Shown: piece by piece, positions 30,403 through 38,477 of the stretch
Layout: each line of letters opens with the position of its first letter
Numbering within the stretch: the stretch's first letter is position 1
Origin: Curvibacter sp. CHRR-16
Lineage (GTDB): Bacteria > Pseudomonadota > Gammaproteobacteria > Burkholderiales > Burkholderiaceae_C
Assembly: GCF_018474005.1 (NCBI RefSeq)
Contig: NZ_JAHCSH010000004.1
Coordinates: forward strand, 186,001-250,000
Length of the DNA stretch: 64,000 nucleotides
Reading direction: 5' to 3'
The notes under the pieces: model-generated
Seen by the model: only the letters and a program-made list of their open reading frames with translations
Database searches by the model: none
Told to the model about the DNA's origin: nothing
Program-made: the position numbers and the translations under genes

Positions 30403-31290
30403 ATGAACGCACTCTGGATGTTGTTAGCCGCTTTCTGGTTTGCGCTCATGGCAGTGGGCATCAAATACGCCTCGGGCAGCTTTAGCACCTTCGAGTTGGT
30501 GTTCTACCGCGGCATCATCAGCATCCTCTTCATGGGTACGGTGATGCACTTCAAAGGCATCTCGGCCAAAACCCGCTACCCCGCCATGCACCTGTGGCGC
30601 AGCATCATCGGCGTAGCATCGCTGGGTAGCTGGTTCTTTGCCATTGCCCACCTTCCGCTGCCCACCGCGATGACGCTCAACTACATGAGCGGCATCTGGA
30701 TTGCCGCCTTTGTCGTCGGCGGCTCACTCATGTTTGGCAAACAACAGCCCCAAGGCCTGCTGCTGCTCTCGGTACTTATGGGCTTTGTGGGCGTCATCTT
30801 GGCACTGCGCCCCAGCCTGGACCAAAGTCAACTGTTTGCCGGTTTGGTCGGGTTGCTCTCGGGCTTGGGGGCGGCATTGGCCTATATGCAAGTGTCCGCC
30901 TTGGGCCAGATAGGCGAGCCCGAAGAGCGCACCGTGCTGTACTTTTCCATCGGCAGCGCCGTGGTGGGGCTGCTGGGCATGCCGCTGACCGACAACCTGC
31001 CTTGGCACGCCGTAGCGCTGCGCGATGCGCTGTGGGTGGTGCCCATCGGCATCTTTGCCAGCCTAGGCCAGTGGTGCATGACCCGAGCCTACCGCGATGG
31101 CCCCAGCTTGGTTGTCGCCAGCATGCAATACGGCGGCATCGTGTTCGCATCCATTTTCAGCTTGGTATTGTTTGGCGACCAAATCCCCGCATCAGGCTGG
31201 GCTGGCATTGCCATCATCATCGTCAGCGGTATTTTGGCCACCGCCGTGCGCACCAAAGCCCTACCTGACACCCCCGCAGAAGACCACTAA
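30403..31290 (+). CDS. EamA/DMT-superfamily permease
   Basis: The 295-residue protein has ten hydrophobic segments in two homologous halves of five, the drug/metabolite transporter layout. ALWMLLAAFWFALMAVGIKYA opens the first half; LVVASMQYGGIVFASIFSLVLFGD is the typical end-of-repeat segment in the second. The transported compound is unknown. An in-frame ATG at 30343 overlaps the oxygenase gene; 30403 follows an AAGGA site. Close spacing suggests cotranscription with its neighbours. Confidence 0.87.
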   Translation: MNALWMLLAAFWFALMAVGIKYASGSFSTFELVFYRGIISILFMGTVMHFKGISAKTRYPAMHLWRSIIGVASLGSWFFAIAHLPLPTAMTLNYMSGIWIAAFVVGGSLMFGKQQPQGLLLLSVLMGFVGVILALRPSLDQSQLFAGLVGLLSGLGAALAYMQVSALGQIGEPEERTVLYFSIGSAVVGLLGMPLTDNLPWHAVALRDALWVVPIGIFASLGQWCMTRAYRDGPSLVVASMQYGGIVFASIFSLVLFGDQIPASGWAGIAIIIVSGILATAVRTKALPDTPAEDH

Positions 31291-31296
31291 AACTTT

Positions 31297-32181
31297 ATGA
31301 CCACTTCCACACCGCACTACTCCACCCTCATCTCTCCCGAGGAACTGCAAACTCTGCGCGCGCAAGGCCAGACAGTCATGGTGTTTGACTGCTCATTCGA
31401 GTTGATGAACCCGGTTGCAGGCCCAGCCCAGTTTGACGAAGTGCGCATAGCAGGTGCTGTATACACCCACTTGGACACAGCACTGAGCGCCAAAGGTGCA
31501 GGCGTGGCCACCGCATCGGGCGGACGCCACCCGCTGCCCACCCGTGAACACTTTGCCCAGTGGCTAACCAGCGTGGGCTTTACCAACGGCATGCAAGCCG
31601 TGGTCTACGACCGCCAAGGCGTGAACTACTGTGGTCGCTTGTGGTGGATGCTGCGCTGGCTCGGTCACCAAGCCGTGGCGGTGCTCGACGGCGGCCTGCA
31701 AGCTTGGCAAGCCGCTGGCCTGCCCACTGAAAGCGGCCCAGCACCAGCCCCTAGTGCAGCGGCACAAGCCTTTGCCTTGCACGAGCCACTGGTGCGCTTG
31801 GTTGATGCCAGCCATGTGCAAGCCACGCTGGGCCAGCCCCAGTACTCCGTAATCGATGCCCGCGCCACCCCCCGCTACAAAGGCGAGATGGAACCCATAG
31901 ACCCCAAAGCAGGGCACATTCCTGGTGCACTCAATCGGCCTTTTTCTAACAACATCGGCTCCGATGGCCGTTTTAAACCCGCAGAGCAACTGCGCGCCGA
32001 GTTTGCCGCACTGCTAGGCCAGCGCGATGCCGCCCACGTCATCCACCACTGCGGCAGTGGCGTGAGCGCCGTACCCAACGTACTGGCCATGGAGATTGCA
32101 GGCCTGGGCACCCCCGCTCTGTACGCCGGTAGCTGGAGCGACTGGTGCAGCGATGCCAGCCGCCCGGTAGCCCAAGGGTAA
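31297..32181 (+). CDS. sseA: 3-mercaptopyruvate or thiosulfate sulfurtransferase (two rhodanese domains)
   Basis: The 294-residue protein has two rhodanese domains. The N-terminal one (VMVFDCSFELMNP) is inactive by family rule; the C-terminal one carries the active cysteine in HHCGSGVSA. That loop fits the CGSGVTA-like pattern of 3-mercaptopyruvate sulfurtransferases better than the CRKGV pattern of thiosulfate enzymes. It ends seven bases before the sigma-54 promoter of the nrt operon, so the -24 region of that promoter lies almost against its stop codon. Confidence 0.88.
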   Translation: MTTSTPHYSTLISPEELQTLRAQGQTVMVFDCSFELMNPVAGPAQFDEVRIAGAVYTHLDTALSAKGAGVATASGGRHPLPTREHFAQWLTSVGFTNGMQAVVYDRQGVNYCGRLWWMLRWLGHQAVAVLDGGLQAWQAAGLPTESGPAPAPSAAAQAFALHEPLVRLVDASHVQATLGQPQYSVIDARATPRYKGEMEPIDPKAGHIPGALNRPFSNNIGSDGRFKPAEQLRAEFAALLGQRDAAHVIHHCGSGVSAVPNVLAMEIAGLGTPALYAGSWSDWCSDASRPVAQG

Positions 32182-32193
32182 ACCAGCACAAGA

Positions 32194-32209
32194 TGGCACA
32201 GCTCTTGCT
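32194..32209 (+). promoter_or_regulatory. Sigma-54 promoter of nrtABD
   Basis: TGGCACAGCTCTTGCT matches the sigma-54 consensus TGGCAC-N5-TTGC(A/T) at every fixed position, with GG and GC exactly ten bases apart. Transcription should start near 32220, 133 bases before nrtA. Nitrogen-assimilation operons are commonly sigma-54 and NtrC dependent; I could not pick out convincing NtrC boxes, which would lie inside the sulfurtransferase gene. Confidence 0.85.
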
Positions 32210-32219
32210 TGAATAGCTG

Positions 32220-32352
32220 CAACGTGTAGCGGCATTCACCAACGAAGGGCTTGCCGCTACCAAGGACAAGGCGTCCCCACCTCTACAGCACTGGTTCAGT
32301 GCGTATTCGCGGTGCGGACGCTTTTTGCTTTTTTCTGCACAAGGAGTTTGTC
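32220..32352 (+). promoter_or_regulatory. nrtA leader with tandem ANTAR-type hairpins and an attenuator
   Basis: Three elements follow the predicted start in order. P1 is GTAGCGGCA (32226-32234) paired with TGCCGCTAC (32252-32260), topped by hexaloop AACGAA (32241-32246) with A at position 1 and G at position 4. P2 is GGAC-AAGGC-GTCC (32264-32276). A strong intrinsic terminator spans 32271-32334: GCGTCC (32271-32276) with GGACGC (32316-32321), an inner GCACTG/CAGTGC hairpin and two T tracts. The 3' arm of P2 and the 5' arm of the terminator are the same bases, so only one can form. ANTAR proteins bind such tandem hairpins and cause read-through. Confidence 0.8.
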
Positions 32353-33594
32353 ATGTCTCAGTCCTCTCCCCTGATCCAGCGCCGTACCCTCTTGCAAGCC
32401 ACTGCCGCTGCAGCCGTGGGCATTAGCCCCGCCCTGCGCGCTGTGGTGCACGCTGCCGGATCCGACGCACCAGAAAAGACCGAAGTGAAGATCGGCTTCA
32501 TCCCCCTGACCGACTGCGCCAGCGTCGTCATGGCCAGCGTACTGGGCTTGGACCAAAAGTACGGCGTCAAGTTCGTGCTGTCCAAAGAAGCCAGCTGGCC
32601 CGGCGTGCGCGACAAGCTGGTCAACGGTGAACTGGACATGGCCCACGTGCTCTACGGTTTGGTCTACGGTGTGCACTTGGGCATAGGCGGTCCCAAGAAG
32701 GACATGGCCGTGCTCATGACCCTGAACAACAACGGCCAAGCCATTACCCTGAGCAAAAAACTGGCCGACAAAGGCGCTGTGGATGGCCCCGGCTTGGCCA
32801 AGCTGATGCAAAGCGAAAAACGCGAATACACCTTTGCCCAAACCTTCCCCACCGGCACCCACGCCATGTGGTTGTACTACTGGCTGGCCAGCTACGGCAT
32901 CAACCCCATGAGTGATGCCAAAGTCATCACCGTGCCACCACCCCAAATGGTGGCCAACATGCGCATTGGCAATATGGACGGCTTCTGCGTTGGTGAACCC
33001 TGGAACCACCGCGCCATCATCGACGGCATTGGCATCACTGCCACTACCACGCAGGACATCTGGAAAGACCACCCTGAAAAAGTGCTGGGCGCTACGGGCG
33101 AGTTTGCCAAAAAGTACCCCAACACCTGCCGCGCTGCCATGTGCGCCATCTTGGAAGCGGGCAAGTGGATCGACTCTGGCCTGCAAAACAAAAACAAGAT
33201 GGCCGAGACCATCGCCGAAAAGTCCTATGTGAACACGGGCGTTGACGCCATCAACCAGCGCATCTTGGGCCGCTACCAAAACGGCATGGGCAAGACCTGG
33301 GACGACCCCAACCACATGAAGTTCTTCAACGAAGGTGCTGTCAACTTCCCCTACCTGTCTGACGGCATGTGGTTCCTGACCCAACACAAGCGCTGGGGCT
33401 TGCTCAAAGACCACCCCGACTACCTGGGCGTGGCCAAACAGATCAACCAAATTGACCTGTACAAACAAGCTGCCACCGCCACCAAAACTGCTCTGCCCAA
33501 GAGCGACATGCGCACCAGCAAACTGGTGGATGGTGTGGTGTGGGACGGCAAAGACCCCAAGAAATACGCCGATAGCTTCAAGGTCAAAGCCTGA
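32353..33594 (+). CDS. nrtA: Nitrate ABC transporter substrate-binding protein (NrtA/CmpA family)
   Basis: The 413-residue periplasmic or lipid-anchored binding protein should capture nitrate for the NrtBD importer. It starts with a twin-arginine-like signal (QRRTLLQATAAAAVG). The mature part has VKIGFIPLTDCASVVMASVL, MRIGNMDGFCVGEPWNHRA and TTTQDIWKDHPEKVLGATGE, all typical of the NrtA/NasS group. AAGGAG precedes the ATG at 32353; a longer frame from 32251 runs through the attenuator and is rejected. It is the first gene behind the sigma-54 promoter and leader. Confidence 0.92.
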   Translation: MSQSSPLIQRRTLLQATAAAAVGISPALRAVVHAAGSDAPEKTEVKIGFIPLTDCASVVMASVLGLDQKYGVKFVLSKEASWPGVRDKLVNGELDMAHVLYGLVYGVHLGIGGPKKDMAVLMTLNNNGQAITLSKKLADKGAVDGPGLAKLMQSEKREYTFAQTFPTGTHAMWLYYWLASYGINPMSDAKVITVPPPQMVANMRIGNMDGFCVGEPWNHRAIIDGIGITATTTQDIWKDHPEKVLGATGEFAKKYPNTCRAAMCAILEAGKWIDSGLQNKNKMAETIAEKSYVNTGVDAINQRILGRYQNGMGKTWDDPNHMKFFNEGAVNFPYLSDGMWFLTQHKRWGLLKDHPDYLGVAKQINQIDLYKQAATATKTALPKSDMRTSKLVDGVVWDGKDPKKYADSFKVKA

Positions 33595-33605
33595 AAGGAT
33601 TCCCC

Positions 33606-34418
33606 ATGAGCGATACCTCTGCACCGCGCAGACCAGACCTGTCTTGGCTGTGGCACAGCGTGCTCCCACCCGTGCTGGGCTTGGCCTTGTTGGTGCTTAT
33701 TTGGGAGTTGGTCAGTAAAGGCACCGCAGGCTCCATACCCGGCCCCAACGCCACACTGCAAGAAGCAGTCGAGCTGTTCTCCAAGCCCTTCTACCGCAAC
33801 GGCCCCAACGACCAAGGCGTGGGCTGGAACGTGCTCAACTCCCTGCAACGCGTGGCACTGGGCTTTGGCTTGGCTGCAGTGGTGGGCATTCCGGCGGGCT
33901 TTCTGATTGGCCGATTTGACTTTTTGGGCCGCATGTTCAACCCCATCATCAGCCTGCTGCGCCCAGTGTCACCACTGGCGTGGCTGCCCATTGGCCTCTT
34001 GGTGTTCAAGGGGGCCAACCCGGCTGCTATCTGGACTATCTTTATCTGCTCCATCTGGCCCATGGTCATCAACACCGCAGTGGGCGTGCAGCGCGTGCCC
34101 AAGGACTACCTGAACGTGGCCCGCGTGCTCAACCTGAGCGAGTGGAAAGTGTTCACCAAAATCCTGTTCCCTGCCGTGCTGCCCTACATGCTGACGGGCG
34201 TGCGCTTGGCCGTGGGCACCGCGTGGCTGGTCATCGTGGCCGCTGAAATGCTCACCGGCGGCGTAGGCATTGGCTTTTGGCTGTGGGACGAGTGGAACAA
34301 CCTGAACGTCACCCACATCCTCATCGCCATTCTCGTCATCGGCATCGTCGGCTTGCTGCTGGAAACGGCACTCATCCGCTTAGCCAAAGCTTTCACGTTT
34401 GAAGAGGTGTCTTCATGA
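33606..34418 (+). CDS. nrtB: Nitrate ABC transporter permease
   Basis: The 270-residue membrane protein belongs to the NrtB/SsuC/TauC permease group. It has about six membrane helices, beginning [18 protein letters not shown] after a short cytoplasmic leader, and the EAA loop for ATPase contact near [39 protein letters not shown] near the end is typical of nitrate and taurine permeases. It lies 11 bases after nrtA, and its stop overlaps nrtD by four bases. Confidence 0.92.
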   Translation: MSDTSAPRRPDLSWLWHSVLPPVLGLALLVLIWELVSKGTAGSIPGPNATLQEAVELFSKPFYRNGPNDQGVGWNVLNSLQRVALGFGLAAVVGIPAGFLIGRFDFLGRMFNPIISLLRPVSPLAWLPIGLLVFKGANPAAIWTIFICSIWPMVINTAVGVQRVPKDYLNVARVLNLSEWKVFTKILFPAVLPYMLTGVRLAVGTAWLVIVAAEMLTGGVGIGFWLWDEWNNLNVTHILIAILVIGIVGLLLETALIRLAKAFTFEEVSS

Positions 34419-35248
34419 GCGACAAATACCTGCAAATCGACGGCGTAGCCCAAACCTTCAAGACGCCCAAGGGCGCTTTTCAGGCGCTGCGCGACATCCA
34501 CCTGCACATCAACAAAGGCGAGTTCGTCGCCCTCATCGGCCACTCCGGCTGCGGCAAGTCCACCTTGCTCAACCTGATAGCCGGGCTGACCAGCCCCACC
34601 GAAGGCAGCTTGCTGTGCGCCAACAAAGAAATACGCGGCCCCGGCCCGGAGCGCGCCGTGGTGTTCCAAAACCACTCGCTGCTACCTTGGCTCACCTGCT
34701 ATGAAAACATCTACCTGGCCGTAGAGCGCGTGTTTGGCAGCAGCCGACCCAGCGCTGGCGGTGGCCGCACCAGCGCCGAGAGCAAAACCCAGCTCAAAGC
34801 CCGCACCGAAGCCGCCCTGGCCATGGTGGGCCTGACCCACGCCACGCACAAACGCCCCGGCGAAATATCCGGCGGCATGAAGCAGCGCGTGGGCATAGCC
34901 CGCGCCCTAGCCATGGAACCGCAAGTGCTGCTGATGGACGAGCCATTCGGCGCGCTGGACGCGCTGACACGCGCCAAGCTGCAAGACGAACTGCTAGAGA
35001 TAGTGGCCAAGACCCAGGCCACCGTGGTCATGGTCACCCACGACGTGGACGAAGCCGTGCTGCTGTCCGACAAGATCGTGATGATGACCAACGGCCCCGC
35101 CGCCACCATCGGCGAAGTGCTGCAGGTAGAGCTGCCCCGCCCCCGCTCCCGCGTGACGCTGGCTGACGACCCGCAGTACCAGCACTACCGCAAAGAAGTC
35201 ATCGACTTTTTGTACACCCGGCAGGGGCATGTGGAGAGGGCGGCGTAG
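34415..35248 (+). CDS. nrtD: Nitrate ABC transporter ATP-binding protein
   Basis: This 277-residue ATPase powers nitrate uptake. It shows Walker A (GHSGCGKST), the Q-loop ([11 protein letters not shown]), the signature SGGMKQR and Walker B ([12 protein letters not shown]). The switch histidine is in VTHDVDEA. Only one ATPase is present; cyanobacterial systems have two, NrtC and NrtD, the former with an extra NrtA-like domain. This is the short NrtD form. A 24-residue Ser/Gly/Arg-rich insertion follows the Q-loop at about residues 105-128 ([16 protein letters not shown]). Confidence 0.93.
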   Translation: MSDKYLQIDGVAQTFKTPKGAFQALRDIHLHINKGEFVALIGHSGCGKSTLLNLIAGLTSPTEGSLLCANKEIRGPGPERAVVFQNHSLLPWLTCYENIYLAVERVFGSSRPSAGGGRTSAESKTQLKARTEAALAMVGLTHATHKRPGEISGGMKQRVGIARALAMEPQVLLMDEPFGALDALTRAKLQDELLEIVAKTQATVVMVTHDVDEAVLLSDKIVMMTNGPAATIGEVLQVELPRPRSRVTLADDPQYQHYRKEVIDFLYTRQGHVERAA

Positions 35249-35287
35249 GGATAGGCAGCTGGGTGGGCGATGCTAGGATGTCTAGAT

Positions 35288-35769
35288 ATGGCTTCAATGA
35301 TGACTTCTTCTGCTTGTCGATATATTTCTTTTGCAGCACTAGCTGTTTTCTTTTCAACTTTGTCATCAGTTCACGCTGCTATGTACGTCCAGGGCGCGAG
35401 ATACGAGCGCAAAGATGGGGCTTATATAAGCATCGCCAATCCGGCCGAATCTGAGGATGGATTAGATCGAGCGCATTTCGAATTGCAATCGCTTGGCAAC
35501 ATCGTTGCTGGAACGCCGACTGTAGGAAACCTAGAGGGTGAATTGACCTTCACACGAGACTCGTGCGCCGGTTTTTTTCAAGCCCGGATATTCCATGTGC
35601 TCTTATAGTTACGTTTGTTGGGAATCGTGCACAGGCTTATCAAATCGGCCTCTGCTATTCTGGGGCAGGAGCCTATGCGGATGGGATTTATTTCAAGGTC
35701 AAGGGAAAGCAATTAAAAACTCGCAGAAGTAGCATTGCTCAGTCTGTAGCCTTCCCAACTTCTAGATGA
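35288..35769 (+). pseudogene. Small exported protein gene broken by a frameshift in a T run
   Basis: The first frame codes for a signal peptide (SFAALAVFFSTLSSVHAA) and about 65 further residues, then meets a stop at 35607. The next frame continues with coding-like text (FFSSPDIPCALIVTFVGNRA, then AYQIGLCYSGAGAYADGIYF) to a stop at 35767-35769. The two join if one base is added to the run of seven T at 35572-35578. The joined protein would be about 160 residues, with a late Cys-rich part resembling small secreted proteins that end in a xNRAxxxQxGxC pattern. Function unknown. The DNA is visibly richer in A and T than its neighbours. A sequencing error would give the same picture. Confidence 0.6.
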
Positions 35770-35776
35770 ATCACCC

Positions 35777-36187
35777 ATGCGAGCTTTGATTTTTGCTGCA
35801 ATACTTTTGAACACCACTCTTGCTGCCAAAGCAGATGAATGGGATTTTGCGGCGCAACACAAACAGCATTGTTCTGTCGGCGGACAAGATGTAATGAACG
35901 TTTGCTTGGCAAACGCCTATCGAGACACAAACCAACGCCTGAGTGCTCTTTACGAACAATTGCAAGTTGTGCTTGAAGACGGTACTAGCCTCAGAAAAGC
36001 GCAAGCAACTTGGCTGCGCTTTCGCGATCAAACCTGTGAGTACGAAGTATCTGGTCTTGTGAAAGACAACGCCGGGCTTTACGCCTATGCGAAACATGCT
36101 TGCATGATCGACATAACGGAGAAACGAATTCGTGATTTGAAGGAGTACCTTTCATGGGACTGCAATGGCTGCCCAGGGCGTAAATAG
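35777..36187 (+). CDS. LprI-like exported protein (DUF1311 family)
   Basis: The 136-residue precursor has a signal peptide (MRALIFAAILLNTTLAAKA). The mature part contains VCLANAYRDTNQRLSALYEQL and LRKAQATWLRFRDQTCEYE, the core of the lysozyme-inhibitor LprI/DUF1311 family with its Ala-x-x-x-Trp-x-x-Phe-Arg-Asp signature and paired cysteines. LprI of Mycobacterium inhibits lysozyme; most relatives are uncharacterised. It starts seven bases after the broken gene and shares its lower GC content, so both probably arrived together. Confidence 0.8.
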   Translation: MRALIFAAILLNTTLAAKADEWDFAAQHKQHCSVGGQDVMNVCLANAYRDTNQRLSALYEQLQVVLEDGTSLRKAQATWLRFRDQTCEYEVSGLVKDNAGLYAYAKHACMIDITEKRIRDLKEYLSWDCNGCPGRK

Positions 36188-36364
36188 CGCAACAAAGTAT
36201 CTCGATAGCATTTTGAATATAAGCCGCTGGACCTCGCTTGAGGAGAGTCAAACCCTAATATATTGACACCTTACTGGGGCGACACCTCACCACAGACCGA
36301 CTGACCCAATATCAAAAAAAGCTGCGAGGGGAGCACTGCCCCGTTCGATAGCAACCATCTTTCC

Positions 36365-36682
36365 TCACACCGCAAATATCTCCTGCAGCGTTGCCAGCAC
36401 GGCTGCCAATGTCTTGGGTGACACAGCACCCAGCTTCTTGACCAAGCGCAACTTGTCTACCGTGCGCAGTTGATCGAGCACGATCAGCCCCTTGGTCCCT
36501 GCGTGGGTAAGCGGCACTCGGAACGGGGTGGCAAATCCTTTGGAGGTCATGGGAGCCACCATCACAGTCTTGAGGTGGTCGTTCAGCTCAGCAGGCGACA
36601 CCACCACGCAAGGGCGCGACTTTTTGATCTCGCTGCCCACCGTGGGGTCTAGGTTGACCAGCCAGATGTCACCGCGCTTCAC
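36365..36682 (-). CDS. mazF: MazF/PemK-family toxin (mRNA endoribonuclease)
   Basis: The 105-residue protein begins MKRGDIWLVNLDPTVGSEIK and continues KSRPCVVVSP and MTSKGFATPFRVPL, the SH3-like barrel pattern of MazF ribonucleases, with the active-site Arg/Thr region in place. Such toxins cut mRNA at short motifs when the antitoxin is lost. Its ATG overlaps the antitoxin gene by four bases, the standard order with the antitoxin first. Confidence 0.92.
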   Translation of the reverse strand: MKRGDIWLVNLDPTVGSEIKKSRPCVVVSPAELNDHLKTVMVAPMTSKGFATPFRVPLTHAGTKGLIVLDQLRTVDKLRLVKKLGAVSPKTLAAVLATLQEIFAV

Positions 36683-36933
36683 CAGCCCAGCTCCTCATCG
36701 CCCGCGTTGGCAAACTCACCCATCAGCAGCGCATCACCACCCTGCGCTGCCACGGCTGCAGCTGCATCAGCCCAGCCAGCGCGCACGGGCTTGGTGGGTT
36801 TGCGCAGCACGATGCAGCCGTTTTCCACCACCACCTCTGCGCTGGATTCCGCATCTAACCCCACCTGCGCCAGCAATGGCTTGGGCAGCACCACGCCTTT
36901 GCTGTTCCCGATAGTCCTGATAGCAATTTCCAT
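36679..36933 (-). CDS. mazE: MazE/AbrB-family antitoxin
   Basis: The 84-residue protein starts MEIAIRTIGNSKGVVLPKPL, the swapped-hairpin AbrB/SpoVT DNA-binding fold used by MazE. The C-terminal half, rich in Ala, Gly and Asp, should wrap and block MazF. MazE normally represses its own operon by binding near the start. A longer frame back to 37035 overlaps the end of the ANTAR gene and is rejected. The pair sits at the edge of the AT-richer insertion within the nitrate locus. Confidence 0.9.
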   Translation of the reverse strand: MEIAIRTIGNSKGVVLPKPLLAQVGLDAESSAEVVVENGCIVLRKPTKPVRAGWADAAAAVAAQGGDALLMGEFANAGDEELGW

Positions 36934-36982
36934 GACCAGCTCCTGTTGCAACAATGTTATTCCACAAAGAATAGCACAGCCC

Positions 36983-38380
36983 CTAACCCAACAACACCTG
37001 CAAGCTGTGCTCGTACTGGCTCGATAGCTGGTCAAACGTGGTCAGCAATTGCTCGCTGCCGTCGCACAGCAGGTGCAGTTGCTCCAAGCGGCTGTGGCCT
37101 TGGTGTTGCGGGGCGGTTTGGGCGGCTCGCACCAATCTAAGCCACAGTACCCCGGCCTGGGTTAGCGCATCGCTAATAGCTTGGCTGCTCAGTGGGGCGG
37201 CGTTCAGGCGCAGCAGCGCGGCTTCAAAGGCCTCTTTGGCGCTGGCCATGCCCACGTGGGCGCGCTGCTCCAGCGTGGCCTCGCCCAGCCCCAACAGCAG
37301 AGCGTACTTGGCGTAGCGCTGGCTCAGCATGCGCTGGCGGCCCGCTACATTGAGCAGTTGCAGGCGGGCAGCGCCTTGGCTCTCTAGCCGGTTGGTCAGC
37401 GCGTCGGCTTCTTGCAGCAGCACCTCGGCGGCGCTGTCCAGCGCCAGGGGGTCGTCGCGCTGCAGGCGAACTTGCAGCTGCTGCCACACGGCCTGCAGGG
37501 CTTGCAGGTCGGAGCCAAACTGCTGCACGTCCACATGGCGCTGCAAAAAAACCAGATTGCCATCGGCCCAGCGCACGCTCTCGTCCAACAGGGTTTTGCA
37601 CTGGGCTTGGTTCACGCCTGCCAACTGCAGCCAGTGCAGCTTGACGATGCGCTGGCTCAGCATGCGCAGCTGGCCGCAGCGGTTCAGGCTTTCGGCCAGC
37701 ACGGCGCTGTCCACCACGGTTTGGGCCAGTTCGCCCAGCCGCATATTGGTGTTCATGGCGGTGGAGCGCAGCAGGGTAAAGGCCTCATCATCAGGCAGCG
37801 CCTGCGTGCGCATGAGCAAGCCTTTAGCCCGGTCCACAGCGATGCGGTCTTGCAAACGGCGCGACACCTCTTGCAGTGCCTTCAGCTCACGCTGCACCTG
37901 CTGCTGGCGCACGCGAGCCAGACACACCAGCGCAGGCAGCTCATGGGCTGCGTGGCCCTGCAGACCGTAGTAGTGCACACCACGTTCCAGCGCTTGGTGC
38001 ATGCTGGCGCTACGGCTGTCTTGGGTGAACAGCAGCACGCCACCGCTGTAGTGCTGCGCTAGGCGCGACAGCCCTGCCAACAGCGCTTCGTCTACCTGCT
38101 CGGCGGCACACAGCACGGCTTGCGGCTGGGGCTGTGCGGCCAGCACGTGGGCTACCCAATCTAGATGGGCATCGGCCGTATCCAAGGCCAACACCGCAGA
38201 CCAAGCTGCACCGATATCCTGCTCAACTGGGGTGGCTTGGTTGGCATACGCCGCTTGGCAGTCGGCCAGCAAGCGCTGCCAAGCGGGGCCGTGGCCTAGC
38301 ACCAGCACGGGTTGAGCAGCGGGCGAAGCAGTGGAAGCTGCAAACAAAGCAGCAGAGGATGGGGCAGCGTTTTTGGACAT
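36983..38380 (-). CDS. ANTAR-domain antiterminator fused to PilJ-type sensor modules (NasT/NasR-like)
   Basis: The 465-residue protein has three parts. Residues about 22-155 look like a degenerate receiver (VLVLGHGPAWQRLLADC, VLLFTQDSRS) as in NasT. Residues about 168-230 are an ANTAR RNA-binding domain (LQDRIAVDRAKGLLMRTQ). Residues about 233-465 hold two PilJ-type helical modules, each led by a box: CGQLRMLSQRIVK and AGRQRMLSQRYAK. ANTAR proteins bind tandem hairpins in leader RNA and prevent termination; the two nearby leaders (32220-32352, 38478-38659) are likely targets. PilJ/NIT-like helical domains sense nitrate in NarX and NasR, so nitrate is the expected signal. The start at 38380 is used; an antisense extension to 39613 is rejected. 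Confidence 0.88.
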   Translation of the reverse strand: MSKNAAPSSAALFAASTASPAAQPVLVLGHGPAWQRLLADCQAAYANQATPVEQDIGAAWSAVLALDTADAHLDWVAHVLAAQPQPQAVLCAAEQVDEALLAGLSRLAQHYSGGVLLFTQDSRSASMHQALERGVHYYGLQGHAAHELPALVCLARVRQQQVQRELKALQEVSRRLQDRIAVDRAKGLLMRTQALPDDEAFTLLRSTAMNTNMRLGELAQTVVDSAVLAESLNRCGQLRMLSQRIVKLHWLQLAGVNQAQCKTLLDESVRWADGNLVFLQRHVDVQQFGSDLQALQAVWQQLQVRLQRDDPLALDSAAEVLLQEADALTNRLESQGAARLQLLNVAGRQRMLSQRYAKYALLLGLGEATLEQRAHVGMASAKEAFEAALLRLNAAPLSSQAISDALTQAGVLWLRLVRAAQTAPQHQGHSRLEQLHLLCDGSEQLLTTFDQLSSQYEHSLQVLLG

Positions 38381-38381
38381 G

Positions 38382-38400
38382 CCCACACTGTAGCAGTGGG
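38382..38400 (-). promoter_or_regulatory. Hairpin directly before the ANTAR gene start codon
   Basis: Read on the minus strand, CCCAC...GTGGG encloses the inverted pair CACTG/CAGTG and ends two bases before the ATG. No purine-rich ribosome site is visible outside it, so it could limit translation or serve as an operator. This is an observation without direct support for function. Confidence 0.4.
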
Positions 38401-38451
38401 TATGCCACCGCCAAGCCTTGGAACTCAAGTCTGCACTGAAGACAGCACACA

Positions 38452-38467
38452 TGGCACGCAGTTTGCT
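38452..38467 (+). promoter_or_regulatory. Sigma-54 promoter of the nirB operon
   Basis: TGGCACGCAGTTTGCT matches TGGCAC-N5-TTGC(A/T) exactly, with GG and GC ten bases apart. Transcription should begin near 38478, about 182 bases before nirB. It faces the nirB-nirD-nasA operon and is the second such promoter in this locus. Confidence 0.85.
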
Positions 38468-38477
38468 TAATCCTATC

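Noticed and set aside
32100-32193. NtrC binding sites upstream of the nrtA sigma-54 promoter
   Set aside because: Several GCAC and GTGC words occur, but no pair has the spacing and symmetry of a GCAC-N7-GTGC site; they lie in coding sequence and may be chance.
32296-33669. 457-residue open frame on the minus strand over nrtA
   Set aside because: It is antisense to nrtA and has the same biased composition; nrtA has clear family motifs.
35608-35769. Separate small gene in the second frame (start 35563)
   Set aside because: It has no ribosome site or signal and reads as the continuation of the upstream frame after a one-base shift.
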